A DNA stretch of 64,000 nucleotides from Micromonospora citrea (GTDB lineage Bacteria; Actinomycetota; Actinomycetes; Mycobacteriales; Micromonosporaceae): assembly GCF_900090315.1 (NCBI RefSeq), contig NZ_FMHZ01000002.1:248001-312000 (forward strand). The letters are read 5' to 3'. Made by a program: the position numbers and the translations under genes. Of this stretch, positions 18,101-25,626 are shown piece by piece. Below the pieces are notes generated by a model. That model ran no database searches. It saw nothing but the letters and a program-made list of their open reading frames with translations, and was not told the DNA's origin. The stretch's first letter is position 1. Every line of letters starts with the position of its first letter.

Positions 18101-18296
18101 GAAGTTCTACCGGTTCACCAAGAAGTGGACGAACCGCGGCAAGCGCTACGGCAGGGCGTGCGCCTACGGCGCGTTCGGCGGGGTCGTCACGGACACCATC
18201 AAGAACCGCAAGGCGTTCCGGGGCAAGTGGCGGGCCTGGGGCTACGCCGGCTGCTTCGCGTACTCGTACACGAAGTGGTCACGCGGCCGGTGGTGA
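12195..18296 (+). CDS. Secreted RHS/YD-repeat protein with basic, Cys/Trp-rich C-terminal tail
   Basis: A 2,033-residue secreted giant. The GTG at 12195 has AGGAGG 5 bases upstream. A Sec signal peptide ends near A-Q-A-A-P (residues 1-55). Then come a DNRLRE-type beta-sandwich region (about 300-450), Ig/Fn-like segments, many YD/RHS repeats (Y-D-x-x-G-R-L, about 1050-1900), and an RHS core ending with L-Y-N-T-A-T-G-R-F-L and D-P-A-N-K-L-D. The last 95 or so residues are very basic, with several Cys and Trp, and match no family I recognise, as expected of a polymorphic toxin tip. The next gene downstream is a sialidase, so no obvious immunity gene follows. Confidence 0.9.
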   Translation: MDRQVRRWDWAVRSGRPGQAGRVIASAMCAVLAAGLGAAVQARPAQAAPAQGPTAPAGKPDGPLQRPDEPAALATARLSGKRVLISGRTTGTTQFWALPSGAVEAEISAGPVRVRGGDGDWVDVNTTLRRNPDGSVSPTAHPYGLKLSGPAGTGEHELIQLGTGGQRSSLGWSGRLPEPTLDGATATYPEVRPGVDLVVTATRTGYEQTLVVKNRQAAAQVRQIRMPWRSAGTARAAATRARQLPALMWDSRVDPASGERTRRAAVGVRHEGTGASSAVVLTPDAKFLADPATTYPVVIDPSQSLGPNFDAFVQNTYTSDQSTATELKLGTHDGGSTKARSFLSFHNLSWLWDKRVTAATLSLWNHHSYSCSARSWEAWQVNPVNNTARWTAQPAWLAKAGTSTATKGFSTSCGDGWVSVPVTLAFQKTAEGRWQTSNIGLRATSETDSYGWKRFHSAEGANPPKVTLTYESKTTVTTQATAPSTVCATGADRPYIASLTPQLRAQVTAAAGSSVHATFEWHAVGGALIGSATEGPGASGSWLSTNVPAGAFVEDGSYAWRVRGSDGTEAGAWSPWCEFTVDTVAPTASPTVSSTAYPAGQWAGAAGTAGSFTLGAAGVADVAAYEYGLDTNPPNQVVNAAAPGANVTLSLTPAADGPHTLYVRTRDRAGNRSPLRAYAFSVGGGAVTGPRTGDITAAKTAITGVGRSTATGVTYQWRRADTDAWVDIPTGHVTVAAGGAAVTWPLPTSGGGAFPKLNWDVAATLAGADNQAVPRDGPLQLRGSFVGGTAGASGAVRITFDRDQAAAATEEIGPGTVNLVTGDLSVTDTDVSVDAYGSDLTVDRTYHSRRSTQTDAAAMFGPGWVSGAAVEEADAAWTGLTVYGSLVQVGTTDGDTVGFSRRTATAFDPEVGMESLKLTHTAATDTYTLTDTDGTAVTFARITGSAAGRYVPTATRTPGSDQTTTWSWERVTVDGREVLRPTRMLAPVPDGVNCATLTRGCRALVFRYATATTATGGGEDAWGDHLGRVKEIAFTAWDPDQATPAMRTVVLARYAYDDAGRLRARWDPRRDRTDGGVVRHQWETYSYHADGVLATITPPGQEPWRFRYTTVPGDPGAGRLHQVSRSALTAGTATDTVVYRVPVSGGGAPYDLSPAQTARWGQVEAPTDATALFPADQVPSGDPATGALPSNWERASVTYLDANAREVNTATPGGHVTASWRDAHGNVTRSLTAANRARALDDAPGDTPERESSLALDHSTEQVWSDDGQRLLSTLAPRREVVLPSGATVLGRTLTRNTYDQGAPSTGGPYHLVTTREDLVRHWGPAGVEVDTDKRTTGTAYDWSLRQPTATTTDPGGLALTVRTSYDPGTAVETSSTTAAGGTSTNTPATRRTVLYRATAGSGHAECDLRPEWANLPCLVQPGGQPAGGPELPSTVTTYDMFHQPRVVTDRTSAGVLRTTTIGYDGAGREHETTVTGAAGSGAGVPTERKVYDPATGLLVRTQSVSGGAVVAEIVRGYDTLGRLTSYTDADGNVSTTTYDLRGRVATSTDGRGTRVHTYDGGTERRGLLTSVHDSQAGLFTGRYDADGTLVAENWPNGVQVTRQLDASGEPVALAYTRPGCAATDCTLFRESVDRSAHGQAREIVNTLSHRSYRYDQVGRLTQAQVVAEDACTTRTYAFDAASNRRSSTEYGPAEDGGCQATSPAATRTWSYDTADRASTTGYAYDTLGRTTSVPAVDTGNPAGGAVTVGYHVTDLVDTITQGGRSTDYRLDVDGERIRSWTDTAGGATVTAVHHYDGDEDTPAWTQENATDHTRPVAGLAELAGIWHSAAGTVDWQLTNLHGDVVATIHGDDAGLTTAGEATEYGVPADGAGERRYGWLGGKLRAADAPSGLVLMGVRLYNTATGRFLQVDPVYGGSCGRYEYTCADPANKLDLDGKRICVWKWCWNRSGGSGRARWCGTCWLNSGAKKFYRFTKKWTNRGKRYGRACAYGAFGGVVTDTIKNRKAFRGKWRAWGYAGCFAYSYTKWSRGRW

Positions 18297-18312
18297 CGGC
18301 CGGCTGACACCG

Positions 18313-18347
18313 GCGGGCCGGGCCCGGTACGTCCGGGCCCGGCCCGC
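18313..18347 (+). terminator. 15-bp GC hairpin after the RHS gene
   Basis: The arms 18313-18327 and 18333-18347 pair perfectly around a 5-base loop, 17 bases after the stop. There is no T-tract, which is usual for actinomycete terminators. Confidence 0.65.
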
Positions 18348-18423
18348 GCTGCCGCGGGCGAACGCCCGCCGGCCACGCACCGGCCCGCGCCCGGCGGCCG
18401 GTCGACGAACGGAAGTGAGATCG

Positions 18424-20247
18424 ATGCCCATCCCGAACCGGCTGCGGGGAATCACGACCGCGCTGGCGCTGCTCATCGCCTGGGCGGTCGTGACGCCCTC
18501 GGCTCCGGCGGTCGCCGCCGCCTCCGAGGGGCAGGCCGTCCTGTCCCCCGGCACCCACGGCTACACCTGCTACCGGATTCCGGCGCTCGTCCGGGCCACC
18601 GACGGCACCCTGGTGCTCTTCGCCGAGGGCCGCAAGCCGGACTGCTCGGACACCGGCGCCCACGACGTGGTGCTCGTCCGTTCCCGGGACAACGGCCGGA
18701 CCTGGTCGACGCCGACGGTCGTGCACGCCGGCAGGACCGCCACCGCGCACAACCCGGTGCCCGTGGTCGACGCCCGCACCGGACGGATCAGCCTCGTCAC
18801 CACCCGGGGATACCGGACGGTGTGGGTGCAGCACAGCGACGACCACGGAGCCACCTGGACCGCGCCCAGGGAGATCACCACGTCGGTGAAGCAGCCGGGC
18901 TGGTCCGGGTACGCCGCCGGCCCAGGACACGGCATCCAGACGACGAGGGGGCCACACGCCGGCCGGCTCGTGATCGGCACCAACTACTCCGTCGCCGCCG
19001 ACGGGCGCCGGGGCGGTGCCCTGATCCTCAGCGACGACGGCGGCGCCACCTGGCAACTCGGTGCCGCCGACCACAGCGCCGATCCCGACCTGCGGGTGCA
19101 GGAGCTGTCCGTGTTCGAACGCCCCGACGGCTCGCTCTTCGCCTTCGCCCGCGACGAGAACGGCGCGAACCCGGCCACGGTGGCCTCGGCGGTCTCCACC
19201 GACGGTGGGCTGACCTTCTCGGTGCCGTTCCACGCCGGCGCCGCCGAGGCCGGCCTCGCGGTGCCCACCGTGCAGGCGTCCACCCTGGAGCTGCGCGCCA
19301 CGGACCGGGGCGACCGGTACAACCGGGTGCTGCTGTCGGCGCCCAGCCGGCAGGGCGAGACCCGGGAACGGCTGACCGTGCGGAGCACGTACAAGGGCGG
19401 GACCGAGTGGGTCGACCCGGCTGGCGGCACGGTGGTCTACTCCGGGATGGCCGCCTACAGCGACATGACCCTCGTCGACCGGAACACGGTGGGTCTGGCG
19501 TACGAACGGGCCCGGTCCTGGTCACACGGGTACATCTGGTTCACCACCTTCACGGAGGCCGACCTGGGTCTGCCCGACGCCGCGTCGGCCGGCAGGCCCA
19601 CCACCGGGGACCTCTCCCCCGCCGGCCTCGACGCTTACCTGCACGGTGGAGCGACCCGGGTGCCGGGTCGGTTCGGCGGCGCAGTCAACCTCGACGGCGT
19701 CGACGACCACGTCCGGCTGCCGTTCGCGGAGTCCCTCGCAGTCGGCGGCGGCGACTTCACCTGGACCGGCTGGTTCCGGTACGGCGCCAGCGACAGCACC
19801 CAGGCGTTGTTGTGGGCCTACAACCAGGGGGAGGTCTACTCGCAGTTGTGGCTGCGGGCCGAGCCCGCGAACGGCCGGCTGCGGGCCTGGGCGCAGAGCG
19901 GCCAGACGAGCGCGACCCTCACCTCCACCCGGGCCTGGGCCGATCAGGCCTGGCACCACTTCGCGCTGCGCCGCTCCGCCGCCACCCTGACCCTCCACGT
20001 CGACGGCGTCGCCGTCGGCTCGGCCGACGTGGCCGGGCTCGGCTCGGTCAGCCCGAAGCGGCCGTTCCAGATCCACCTGGGGCAGCGGCTCGACGGCGCG
20101 CAGCGGCTCCGGGGCGCCCTCGACGAGGTGCGCCTCTACGACCGGGCACTGAGCCCGACCGAGATCAGCGCGCTGTACACCTCGAACAGCGCGCTGACCG
20201 ACGGGCTGCGCATCCGGCTACCCATGGACACGATCCAGCAGCCGTAG
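18424..20247 (+). CDS. Secreted exo-alpha-sialidase (GH33-like) with LamG domain
   Basis: A 607-residue secreted sialidase. A signal peptide (about residues 1-36, ending A-V-A-A-A) is followed by a six-bladed beta-propeller. The Y-R-I-P arginine motif near residue 51 and four Asp boxes are visible: S-R-D-N-G-R-T-W, S-D-D-H-G-A-T-W, S-D-D-G-G-A-T-W and S-T-D-G-G-L-T-F. A C-terminal LamG/concanavalin-like domain (about 390-600) has the F-x-G-x-x-D-E-V-R-L-Y-D-R-A-L ending. It would release terminal sialic acids or related nonulosonates outside the cell. The ATG at 18424 has GGAAGTGAG 5-8 bases upstream. No sialic-acid uptake genes are near. Confidence 0.92.
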   Translation: MPIPNRLRGITTALALLIAWAVVTPSAPAVAAASEGQAVLSPGTHGYTCYRIPALVRATDGTLVLFAEGRKPDCSDTGAHDVVLVRSRDNGRTWSTPTVVHAGRTATAHNPVPVVDARTGRISLVTTRGYRTVWVQHSDDHGATWTAPREITTSVKQPGWSGYAAGPGHGIQTTRGPHAGRLVIGTNYSVAADGRRGGALILSDDGGATWQLGAADHSADPDLRVQELSVFERPDGSLFAFARDENGANPATVASAVSTDGGLTFSVPFHAGAAEAGLAVPTVQASTLELRATDRGDRYNRVLLSAPSRQGETRERLTVRSTYKGGTEWVDPAGGTVVYSGMAAYSDMTLVDRNTVGLAYERARSWSHGYIWFTTFTEADLGLPDAASAGRPTTGDLSPAGLDAYLHGGATRVPGRFGGAVNLDGVDDHVRLPFAESLAVGGGDFTWTGWFRYGASDSTQALLWAYNQGEVYSQLWLRAEPANGRLRAWAQSGQTSATLTSTRAWADQAWHHFALRRSAATLTLHVDGVAVGSADVAGLGSVSPKRPFQIHLGQRLDGAQRLRGALDEVRLYDRALSPTEISALYTSNSALTDGLRIRLPMDTIQQP

Positions 20248-20368
20248 CAGGGAGGCCGGTGACGGCGCGTCCACCACCGTCGTGGCGGTGACGCGCCACC
20301 GTCCACGGGGTCGGGTGGGGCGTCGATGCTCCGGGGTGACCGCCGCGTGGCCGGCCCCCGCCGTCCCG

Positions 20369-20408
20369 GTGCCGTCACCCGCGACACGCGCGTCGCGGGT
20401 GACGGCAC
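20369..20408. terminator. Perfect 16-bp inverted repeat
   Basis: The arms 20369-20384 and 20393-20408 match exactly around an 8-base loop in the 370-base gap between the sialidase and the next gene. It is the probable terminator of the sialidase transcript. Nothing else is recognised in 20248-20615. Confidence 0.6.
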
Positions 20409-20615
20409 GACGTCGTTGTCGTCGGCAACGGTGCGCGTGCACGAACGCTCCAGCCGCCCGGTCGAGACGGGCGCCCCGGAGGCACGTGCGCGCTGCCACC
20501 CGCGGTGACGGCGGGCGCGGCGGCGTCGACGGCCGTACAGTGGGCACGGTCCTCGCGCACCGCCCCGGCAGCCCTGCTGTGCCCGGGCACGGCCTGTCCG
20601 ACCGGAAGGAGCACA

Positions 20616-21551
20616 GTGAACCGACGAGTCCGCACCGCGCTCGCCGCGGCCCTGACCGCCACCCTGCTGACCAGCGTCGTCACCGCGCCGGCCCAGGCTC
20701 ACGGCCGAGCCACGCCCGCCGTGATCTCGCTGCCCGACGGTTTCCAGCCGGAGGGCATCGCCACCGCCGGCAGATACGCCTACTTCGGCTCCCGCGCCAC
20801 CGGCACCATCTACCGCGCCGACCTGGTCGACGGCGGCGGCACGGTGCTCAGCCCGGCCACCGGCACTCCGTCGCTCGGCCTCAAGGTGGACCCGCGCGGC
20901 CGGCTCTTCGTCGCGGGCGGCACGGCCGGCGATGCCCGGGTCATCGACACCCGCACCGGCGACGTCCTGGCCCGCTACCAGTTCGCCACCTCCCCGACCT
21001 TCGTCAACGACGTGGTCCTCACCGAGCGGGCCGCGTACTTCACGGACTCGAACAGGCCGGTGCTCTACCGCCTGCCGCTCGGCCGTGGCGGCGGGCTGCC
21101 GGCCGCCGACGGTTTCACCACGATCCCGTTGACCGGCGCGTTCCGGCAGACCGGCACCGGCGTGAACCTCAACGGCGTCGTCCGCACGCCTGACCGCACG
21201 GCGCTGCTGGTCGTCCAGTCCAACACCGGCCGGCTCTTCCGTGTCGATCCGGCCACCGGCGTCACCACCGACGTCGACGTCCCCGGCTACACGTTCACCA
21301 ACGGCGACGGGCTGCTGCTGGTCGGCCACACCCTCTACGTCGTTCAGAACCGCCTCGACACGATCGCCGTGGTGAGCCTCGACCACGCCGGTACCACCGG
21401 CGTCGTGACCGCGACGATCACCGACCCGCGCTTCGACGTGCCGACGACGGTCGCCAGGGCGCTCGGGCGGCTCTACCTGCCCAACGCGCGCTTCACCACG
21501 GCTCCGACCCCGACCACCCCGTACACCGTGGTCGCGGTCCGTCCGTACTGA
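20616..21551 (+). CDS. Secreted beta-propeller (SMP-30/NHL-like) protein
   Basis: A 311-residue secreted protein. The GTG at 20616 has AAGGAG 4 bases upstream. A Sec signal peptide ends at A-P-A-Q-A (about residue 28). The rest is a repeating series of short beta motifs (G-x-x-Y-F-G-S, L-F-V-A-G-G, L-Y-R-L-P-L, L-Y-V-V-Q-N), as in six-bladed SMP-30/gluconolactonase-like propellers. Related actinomycete proteins are often labelled superoxide dismutase without clear evidence. It probably binds or hydrolyses a small extracellular ligand; the function is not known. It stands alone as a transcription unit. Confidence 0.8.
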   Translation: MNRRVRTALAAALTATLLTSVVTAPAQAHGRATPAVISLPDGFQPEGIATAGRYAYFGSRATGTIYRADLVDGGGTVLSPATGTPSLGLKVDPRGRLFVAGGTAGDARVIDTRTGDVLARYQFATSPTFVNDVVLTERAAYFTDSNRPVLYRLPLGRGGGLPAADGFTTIPLTGAFRQTGTGVNLNGVVRTPDRTALLVVQSNTGRLFRVDPATGVTTDVDVPGYTFTNGDGLLLVGHTLYVVQNRLDTIAVVSLDHAGTTGVVTATITDPRFDVPTTVARALGRLYLPNARFTTAPTPTTPYTVVAVRPY

Positions 21552-21613
21552 CAGCGAGGTCGAAGTACCCGGCAACACCGTCAGATCCACACTCGCCAGG
21601 CATGAACGATGGG

Positions 21614-23047
21614 CTACCGGCTCGTGTCTCGTGCCGCTGCAGAAGCGGCGGACATGAGCGGCTCCGCGCTCGACCGGCTTCCCACCTGTCGCGCTCTGCC
21701 GGGGATGAGGAGTGCGACGGCGAGGCCGATGGCGATGATGACGGTGATGCCGGTCATCGCGGTCGTTGATGTCGCTCCGCCGAGCGCCGAGGTGAGATTG
21801 ATGAGGACGGCGAGGCCGATCGCTCCGCCGAGCTGCTGACCGGCGGTGGCCATGCCACTGGCCGTTCCCTGCTCGGCCTCGGGGGTGCCGGTGGTGGCGG
21901 TGGCGAACATCGTGGTGAACACGATGCCCTGCCCGAGGCTGAAGAACGCCGCGAGGACGAACACGGTGATCCAGCTTGTGTTGTCGCCGACGAGGAGCGC
22001 GAAGGCGCCGACCCCGACGAGACCGATGGCCTGTCCCGTGACCATCGCCGCACGGAGGCCGGCCTTGGTGGCGAGGCGTCCGCCGATGTTGGTGCCGATG
22101 AGCACGCCCACGCATGGGATGACGAAGGCGAGTCCGGTGATGAGCGGGCTCAGGCCGCGGGTCTGCTGGAAGTACAGGGTCAGGAAGTAGGCGGTGGCAC
22201 CGAACCCGGCCATGAACAGAAATGTCGATCCGGTACCCGTGGCCAGATGCCGGTTGGTGAAGCGGCGGATGTCCAGCAGCGGGTCGCGAGTGCGGCCCTC
22301 GACGATCAGCAACGCGACGGCAGCGACGATACCGGCGGCAAGGGCGCTCAACGTCGCGGGCGCACCCCACCCGTTCTCTGCGGCGAAGGTGAAGCCCATC
22401 ACGATCAGGATCGCCGCCGCTGTCGTGAGGATCGCGCCGGGGACGTCGAGGCGACGGAGTGCGGGGCGTGCCTCGTCGAGCGGCACCGCGCGCAGCGCGA
22501 GGACGAGGACGACCAGGACGAGGGGAATGTTGATCGCGAAGACCGACCGCCACCCGAGCGCGTCGGTGAGTACCCCGCCGAGGATGGAGCCGAGCACCAT
22601 GCCGGAGGAGCCGGCAGCGCCCCAGATGCCCAGAGCCTTGTTGCGGGCCGCGCCCTCTGCGAAGCCGACGCTCAGCAGTGCCAGCGTCGACGGTGCCAGC
22701 GCCGCACCGCCGAGCCCTTGGATGCCGCGGCCGAGGATGAGCATCCACTCCGCGGCCGCGACCGCGCCCAGGACCGAGCCGACGGCGAACAGGGCAAGGC
22801 CGGCGAAGAACATGCGTCGTCTGCCGATCGCGTCAGTGAGTCTGCCGCACAGCAGCAGGAACCCGCCAAAGACGATCGCGTAGGCGCTGACGACCCACTG
22901 CAGCGTCTCGGGTGAGAACCCGAGACCGGCGATCTCGGGCAACGCGACGAAGACGATGTTGTAATCCAGGCCGATCAGCAGTTGTGCTGTGGCGAGCGCG
23001 GCCAGGAGCAGTGCCCCGGTGGCGCTGCGCCGTCGTGGAGTAGTCAT
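21614..23047 (-). CDS. DHA2-family MFS drug exporter
   Basis: A 477-residue, fourteen-helix major facilitator of the EmrB/QacA type. The N-terminus holds the D-Y-N-I-V-F-V-A-L-P-E-I segment and the G-R-L-T-D-A-I-G-R-R-R motif A; motif C (G-x-x-x-G-x-x-L-G-G) is near residue 155. It would expel hydrophobic drugs with proton exchange. It is divergent from a MarR regulator, and the 100-base gap holds inverted repeats, so the exporter is probably repressed by MarR and induced by its substrate. The region is typical of resistance pairs in actinomycetes. Confidence 0.93.
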   Translation of the reverse strand: MTTPRRRSATGALLLAALATAQLLIGLDYNIVFVALPEIAGLGFSPETLQWVVSAYAIVFGGFLLLCGRLTDAIGRRRMFFAGLALFAVGSVLGAVAAAEWMLILGRGIQGLGGAALAPSTLALLSVGFAEGAARNKALGIWGAAGSSGMVLGSILGGVLTDALGWRSVFAINIPLVLVVLVLALRAVPLDEARPALRRLDVPGAILTTAAAILIVMGFTFAAENGWGAPATLSALAAGIVAAVALLIVEGRTRDPLLDIRRFTNRHLATGTGSTFLFMAGFGATAYFLTLYFQQTRGLSPLITGLAFVIPCVGVLIGTNIGGRLATKAGLRAAMVTGQAIGLVGVGAFALLVGDNTSWITVFVLAAFFSLGQGIVFTTMFATATTGTPEAEQGTASGMATAGQQLGGAIGLAVLINLTSALGGATSTTAMTGITVIIAIGLAVALLIPGRARQVGSRSSAEPLMSAASAAARDTSR

Positions 23048-23096
23048 GGGACATCCTTCAAGTAGTCCGAGTTGCGATGTTCCGAGTTGGAACTAT

Positions 23097-23131
23097 GTGC
23101 TCCGAACTAGAACTATCACAACTCGGAGCAC
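23097..23131. promoter_or_regulatory. Candidate MarR operator
   Basis: The 9-base arms GTGCTCCGA and TCGGAGCAC at 23097-23105 and 23123-23131 are perfect inverted repeats in the divergent gap. TCCGA/TCGGA half-sites recur nearby (23066-23072 and 23081-23087), and GTTCC-N5-GGAAC is another inverted repeat. This is the natural binding region for the adjacent MarR. Confidence 0.55.
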
Positions 23132-23149
23132 TTGAGGTACCCTGGCGTC

Positions 23150-23557
23150 ATGAGTGCTTCGGTGGGCGGCGCGGAGTTGTGCGGGCTTGTGGCGCGCCTG
23201 AACCAGCGCATGGACTCGCACGTCCGAGGTGTCGCAGACGCGCTGGGGATCACGGCATCGCAGGCGATCGCGCTGCGCGAGATGTCGGAGCCGATCACGC
23301 TGACGGAGCTCGCCGATCGCATGAGCTGCGAGGCGTCGAACGCCGGCTACGTGATTGATCGCATGGAGAAGCAGGGGCTGGTGCGGCGACAGCCCCACCC
23401 CACGGATCGCCGAGCAAAGATCCTCACCCTCACCGAGGACGGGCAAGGATGCCGCAGCAACGTGCTCGACGCCCTCTCACGCGAAGCGCCGATCGATGTG
23501 CTCTCCGACGACGAGCAGCGCGCTCTTGCGGAACTCCTGCGCAAGGCCACGTCCTGA
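23150..23557 (+). CDS. MarR-family transcriptional regulator
   Basis: A 135-residue winged-helix regulator. The recognition helix region reads T-L-T-E-L-A-D-R-M-S-C-E-A-S-N, followed by the wing Q-P-H-P-T-D-R-R-A-K, the D-x-R motif typical of MarR. It probably dimerises on the inverted repeats just upstream and represses both itself and the divergent DHA2 exporter. The ATG at 23150 has GAGGT 11 bases upstream, so translation may be modest. The ligand is unknown. Confidence 0.92.
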   Translation: MSASVGGAELCGLVARLNQRMDSHVRGVADALGITASQAIALREMSEPITLTELADRMSCEASNAGYVIDRMEKQGLVRRQPHPTDRRAKILTLTEDGQGCRSNVLDALSREAPIDVLSDDEQRALAELLRKATS

Positions 23558-23633
23558 CCAGAAGCCGAACGCACAGAGGGTTGACCCTGATCCTGGACAT
23601 GGGGTTTGTGCGGCCGGGAACGGCGAGGGGCCT

Positions 23634-23867
23634 CGGCCCGACGTGTGCGCAGGTGCTCGCGGTAGGGGCCGACGAGGCTGGCCCGCTACCTGGGGACGCG
23701 GAGCATCGCTCGGGTCGGTCGGCTCGCGCGTAGCGTTCGACGGTGTTCAGGGCCAACTGCAGGCGGCGGGCACACTCCAGCCGGCCCACGCCCTGGTTGA
23801 GCAGGCTGTGGGCCTGGTGCCAGCATCGCAGGGTCGTCCGCGCGAGGTCCTTGACGCCCCCGGCCAC
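23634..23867 (-). pseudogene. ISL3-type transposase remnant
   Basis: A minus-strand frame contains L-L-N-Q-G-V-G-R-L-E-C-A-R-R-L and L-A-L-N-T-V-E-R-Y-A-R-A, close to the helix-turn-helix segment of ISL3-family transposases. After R-P-E-R the homology appears to continue in another frame (R-T-R-R-A-E type residues), implying a frameshift. Neither end of the gene nor inverted repeats remain. It lies between MarR and glpD. Confidence 0.6.
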
Positions 23868-23912
23868 GTGCCGGATCAGGCGAGGCCGGCCGCTGCCCCG
23901 CGCCGCCCCGGC

Positions 23913-25622
23913 TCAGGCGACCACGGTGGTCAGCCGGCTGTCCGGCGCCGCCACCCGGACGGCCTCCGCGGCCGGGTCGTCGGCCTGGGTGTGCGAGCGC
24001 CGTTCCGCCTCCACCCGGGCCAGGTACGCCTCGACCTCCGCACGCCTGCGCCGCTCGTCCCAGCCCAGCACGTCCGCGACGATGTCGGCGACCGCCTCGG
24101 CCGTCTCGGTGCCCCGGTGGCTCTCCTCGATGGAGATGCGCGACCGGCGGGTGAGCAGGTCGTCGAGGTGCAGGGCGGACTCGTGGGTGGCGGCGTAGCG
24201 GAACTCCGCCCGCAGGTAACGCTCGGCGCCGGGCGTGGGCAGCAGCAGCGACGGGTCGTCCTCGCCGGGGGCCAGCACCTCACCGATCAGTGAGCCGTAC
24301 CGGCCCAGCAGGTGGCGGACGGTCCAGGTGGGCAGGCCGTAGCGTTGTGCGAGCAAGGAGACCTGGTTGCGCAGCGCCGGGTAGCCCTCGGCACCGAGCA
24401 GGGAGATCCGGTCGGTGACCGTGCGGGGCAGCGGCCGGTCGAGGTCGACGGCGGCCGCGTCGACGGCGTCGGCGGCCATCACCCGGTAGGTGGTGTACTT
24501 GCCGCCGGCCACGGAGAGCATTCCGGGCTGGGTGCGGGTGACGACGTGCTCCCGCGACAGCTTGGTCGTGTCGTCGGTGCCGCCGGCCAGCAGCGGTCGC
24601 AGGCCGGCGTAGACGCCCTCGATGTCGTCGCGGGTCAGCGGGGTGGCCAGCACGTCGTTGACCTGGTCGAGCAGGTAGGTGATGTCCGCCTCGGTGGCGG
24701 TCGGGTGGGCCTTGCCCAGCTCCCAGGTGGTGTCGGTGGTGCCGACGATCCAGTGTGCCCCCCAGGGGATCACGAACAGCACCGACCGTTCGGTACGCAG
24801 GATCAGGCCGGTCGTGGAGTGGATCCGGTCCCGGGGCACCACCAGGTGCACCCCCTTGGAGGCGTGCACGTTGTACTGCCCGCGCTGGCCGGCGAGCCGG
24901 TGCAGTTCGTCGGTCCACACCCCGGCGCAGTTGATGACGACCGTCGCCGCCACGTCGGTGTGCGCGCCGGTCTCCACGTCGCGGACCCGCGCGCCGATGA
25001 TGCGGTCACCGGTGCGTCGGAACTCGACGACCTCGGCGGAGTTGAGCACCGTCGCGCCGTAGGTGGCCGCGGTGCGGGCCACGGTCATGGTGTGCCGGGC
25101 GTCGTCGACCTGCGCGTCGAAGTAGCGGATCGCACCGACCAGGGCGTCCGGGCGCAGCGACGGGCAGAGCCGCCGGGCGGCGCTACGGGACAGCTGCTGG
25201 TGGCGAGGCACCGAACGCTTGCCGGCCATCGTGTCGTAGAGGGTCAGCCCGGCGGTGACGTACGGGCGTTCCCACATCCGGTGACGCAGCGGATAGAGGA
25301 ACGACACCGGTCGGACCAGGTGCGGGGCGATCCGGGTGAGCATCAGCTCTCGTTCCCGTAGTGCCTCCTTGACCAGCCCGAAGTTGAGCTGTTCCAGGTA
25401 GCGCAGTCCCCCGTGGAAGAGCTTGCTGGACCGGGAGGAGGTGCCGGCGGCGAAGTCGCGGGCCTCCACCAGGGCCACCCGCAGCCCGCGGGTGGCGGCG
25501 TCGAGGGCGACGCCGGTGCCCGTGACGCCGCCGCCGACCACCAGGATGTCGAACTGCTCGGACCCGAGTCGCCGCCAGTTCTCGGCGCGTTCCGACGGTC
25601 CCAGCCTCGTTGGGTTGATCAT
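23913..25622 (-). CDS. glpD: Aerobic glycerol-3-phosphate dehydrogenase GlpD
   Basis: A 569-residue FAD-dependent enzyme oxidising sn-glycerol 3-phosphate to dihydroxyacetone phosphate at the membrane, with electrons passed to quinone. The FAD-binding G-G-G-V-T-G-T-G is near residue 30; the signature F-H-G-G-L-R-Y-L and the R-P-L-L family segment follow, with a C-terminal DAO_C helical domain from about residue 400. It is the last gene of the twelve-gene sulfosugar operon, 4 bases after glpK. The placement suggests it uses glycerol released from a glycerol glycoside such as sulfoquinovosyl glycerol. Confidence 0.95.
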   Translation of the reverse strand: MINPTRLGPSERAENWRRLGSEQFDILVVGGGVTGTGVALDAATRGLRVALVEARDFAAGTSSRSSKLFHGGLRYLEQLNFGLVKEALRERELMLTRIAPHLVRPVSFLYPLRHRMWERPYVTAGLTLYDTMAGKRSVPRHQQLSRSAARRLCPSLRPDALVGAIRYFDAQVDDARHTMTVARTAATYGATVLNSAEVVEFRRTGDRIIGARVRDVETGAHTDVAATVVINCAGVWTDELHRLAGQRGQYNVHASKGVHLVVPRDRIHSTTGLILRTERSVLFVIPWGAHWIVGTTDTTWELGKAHPTATEADITYLLDQVNDVLATPLTRDDIEGVYAGLRPLLAGGTDDTTKLSREHVVTRTQPGMLSVAGGKYTTYRVMAADAVDAAAVDLDRPLPRTVTDRISLLGAEGYPALRNQVSLLAQRYGLPTWTVRHLLGRYGSLIGEVLAPGEDDPSLLLPTPGAERYLRAEFRYAATHESALHLDDLLTRRSRISIEESHRGTETAEAVADIVADVLGWDERRRRAEVEAYLARVEAERRSHTQADDPAAEAVRVAAPDSRLTTVVA

Positions 25623-25626
25623 GTCT

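Noticed and set aside
20248..20615. Attachment site or phage-like repeat at the 16-bp inverted repeat
   Set aside because: The repeat is a simple hairpin after a gene end. There is no integrase, tRNA or second copy, so a terminator is the simpler reading.
24312..25361. Plus-strand open frames across glpD, glpK, GH31 and the dehydrogenase (also 27393-30206 and 29734-32826)
   Set aside because: They are long but lie opposite well-supported enzymes and have the low-complexity composition of shadow frames.
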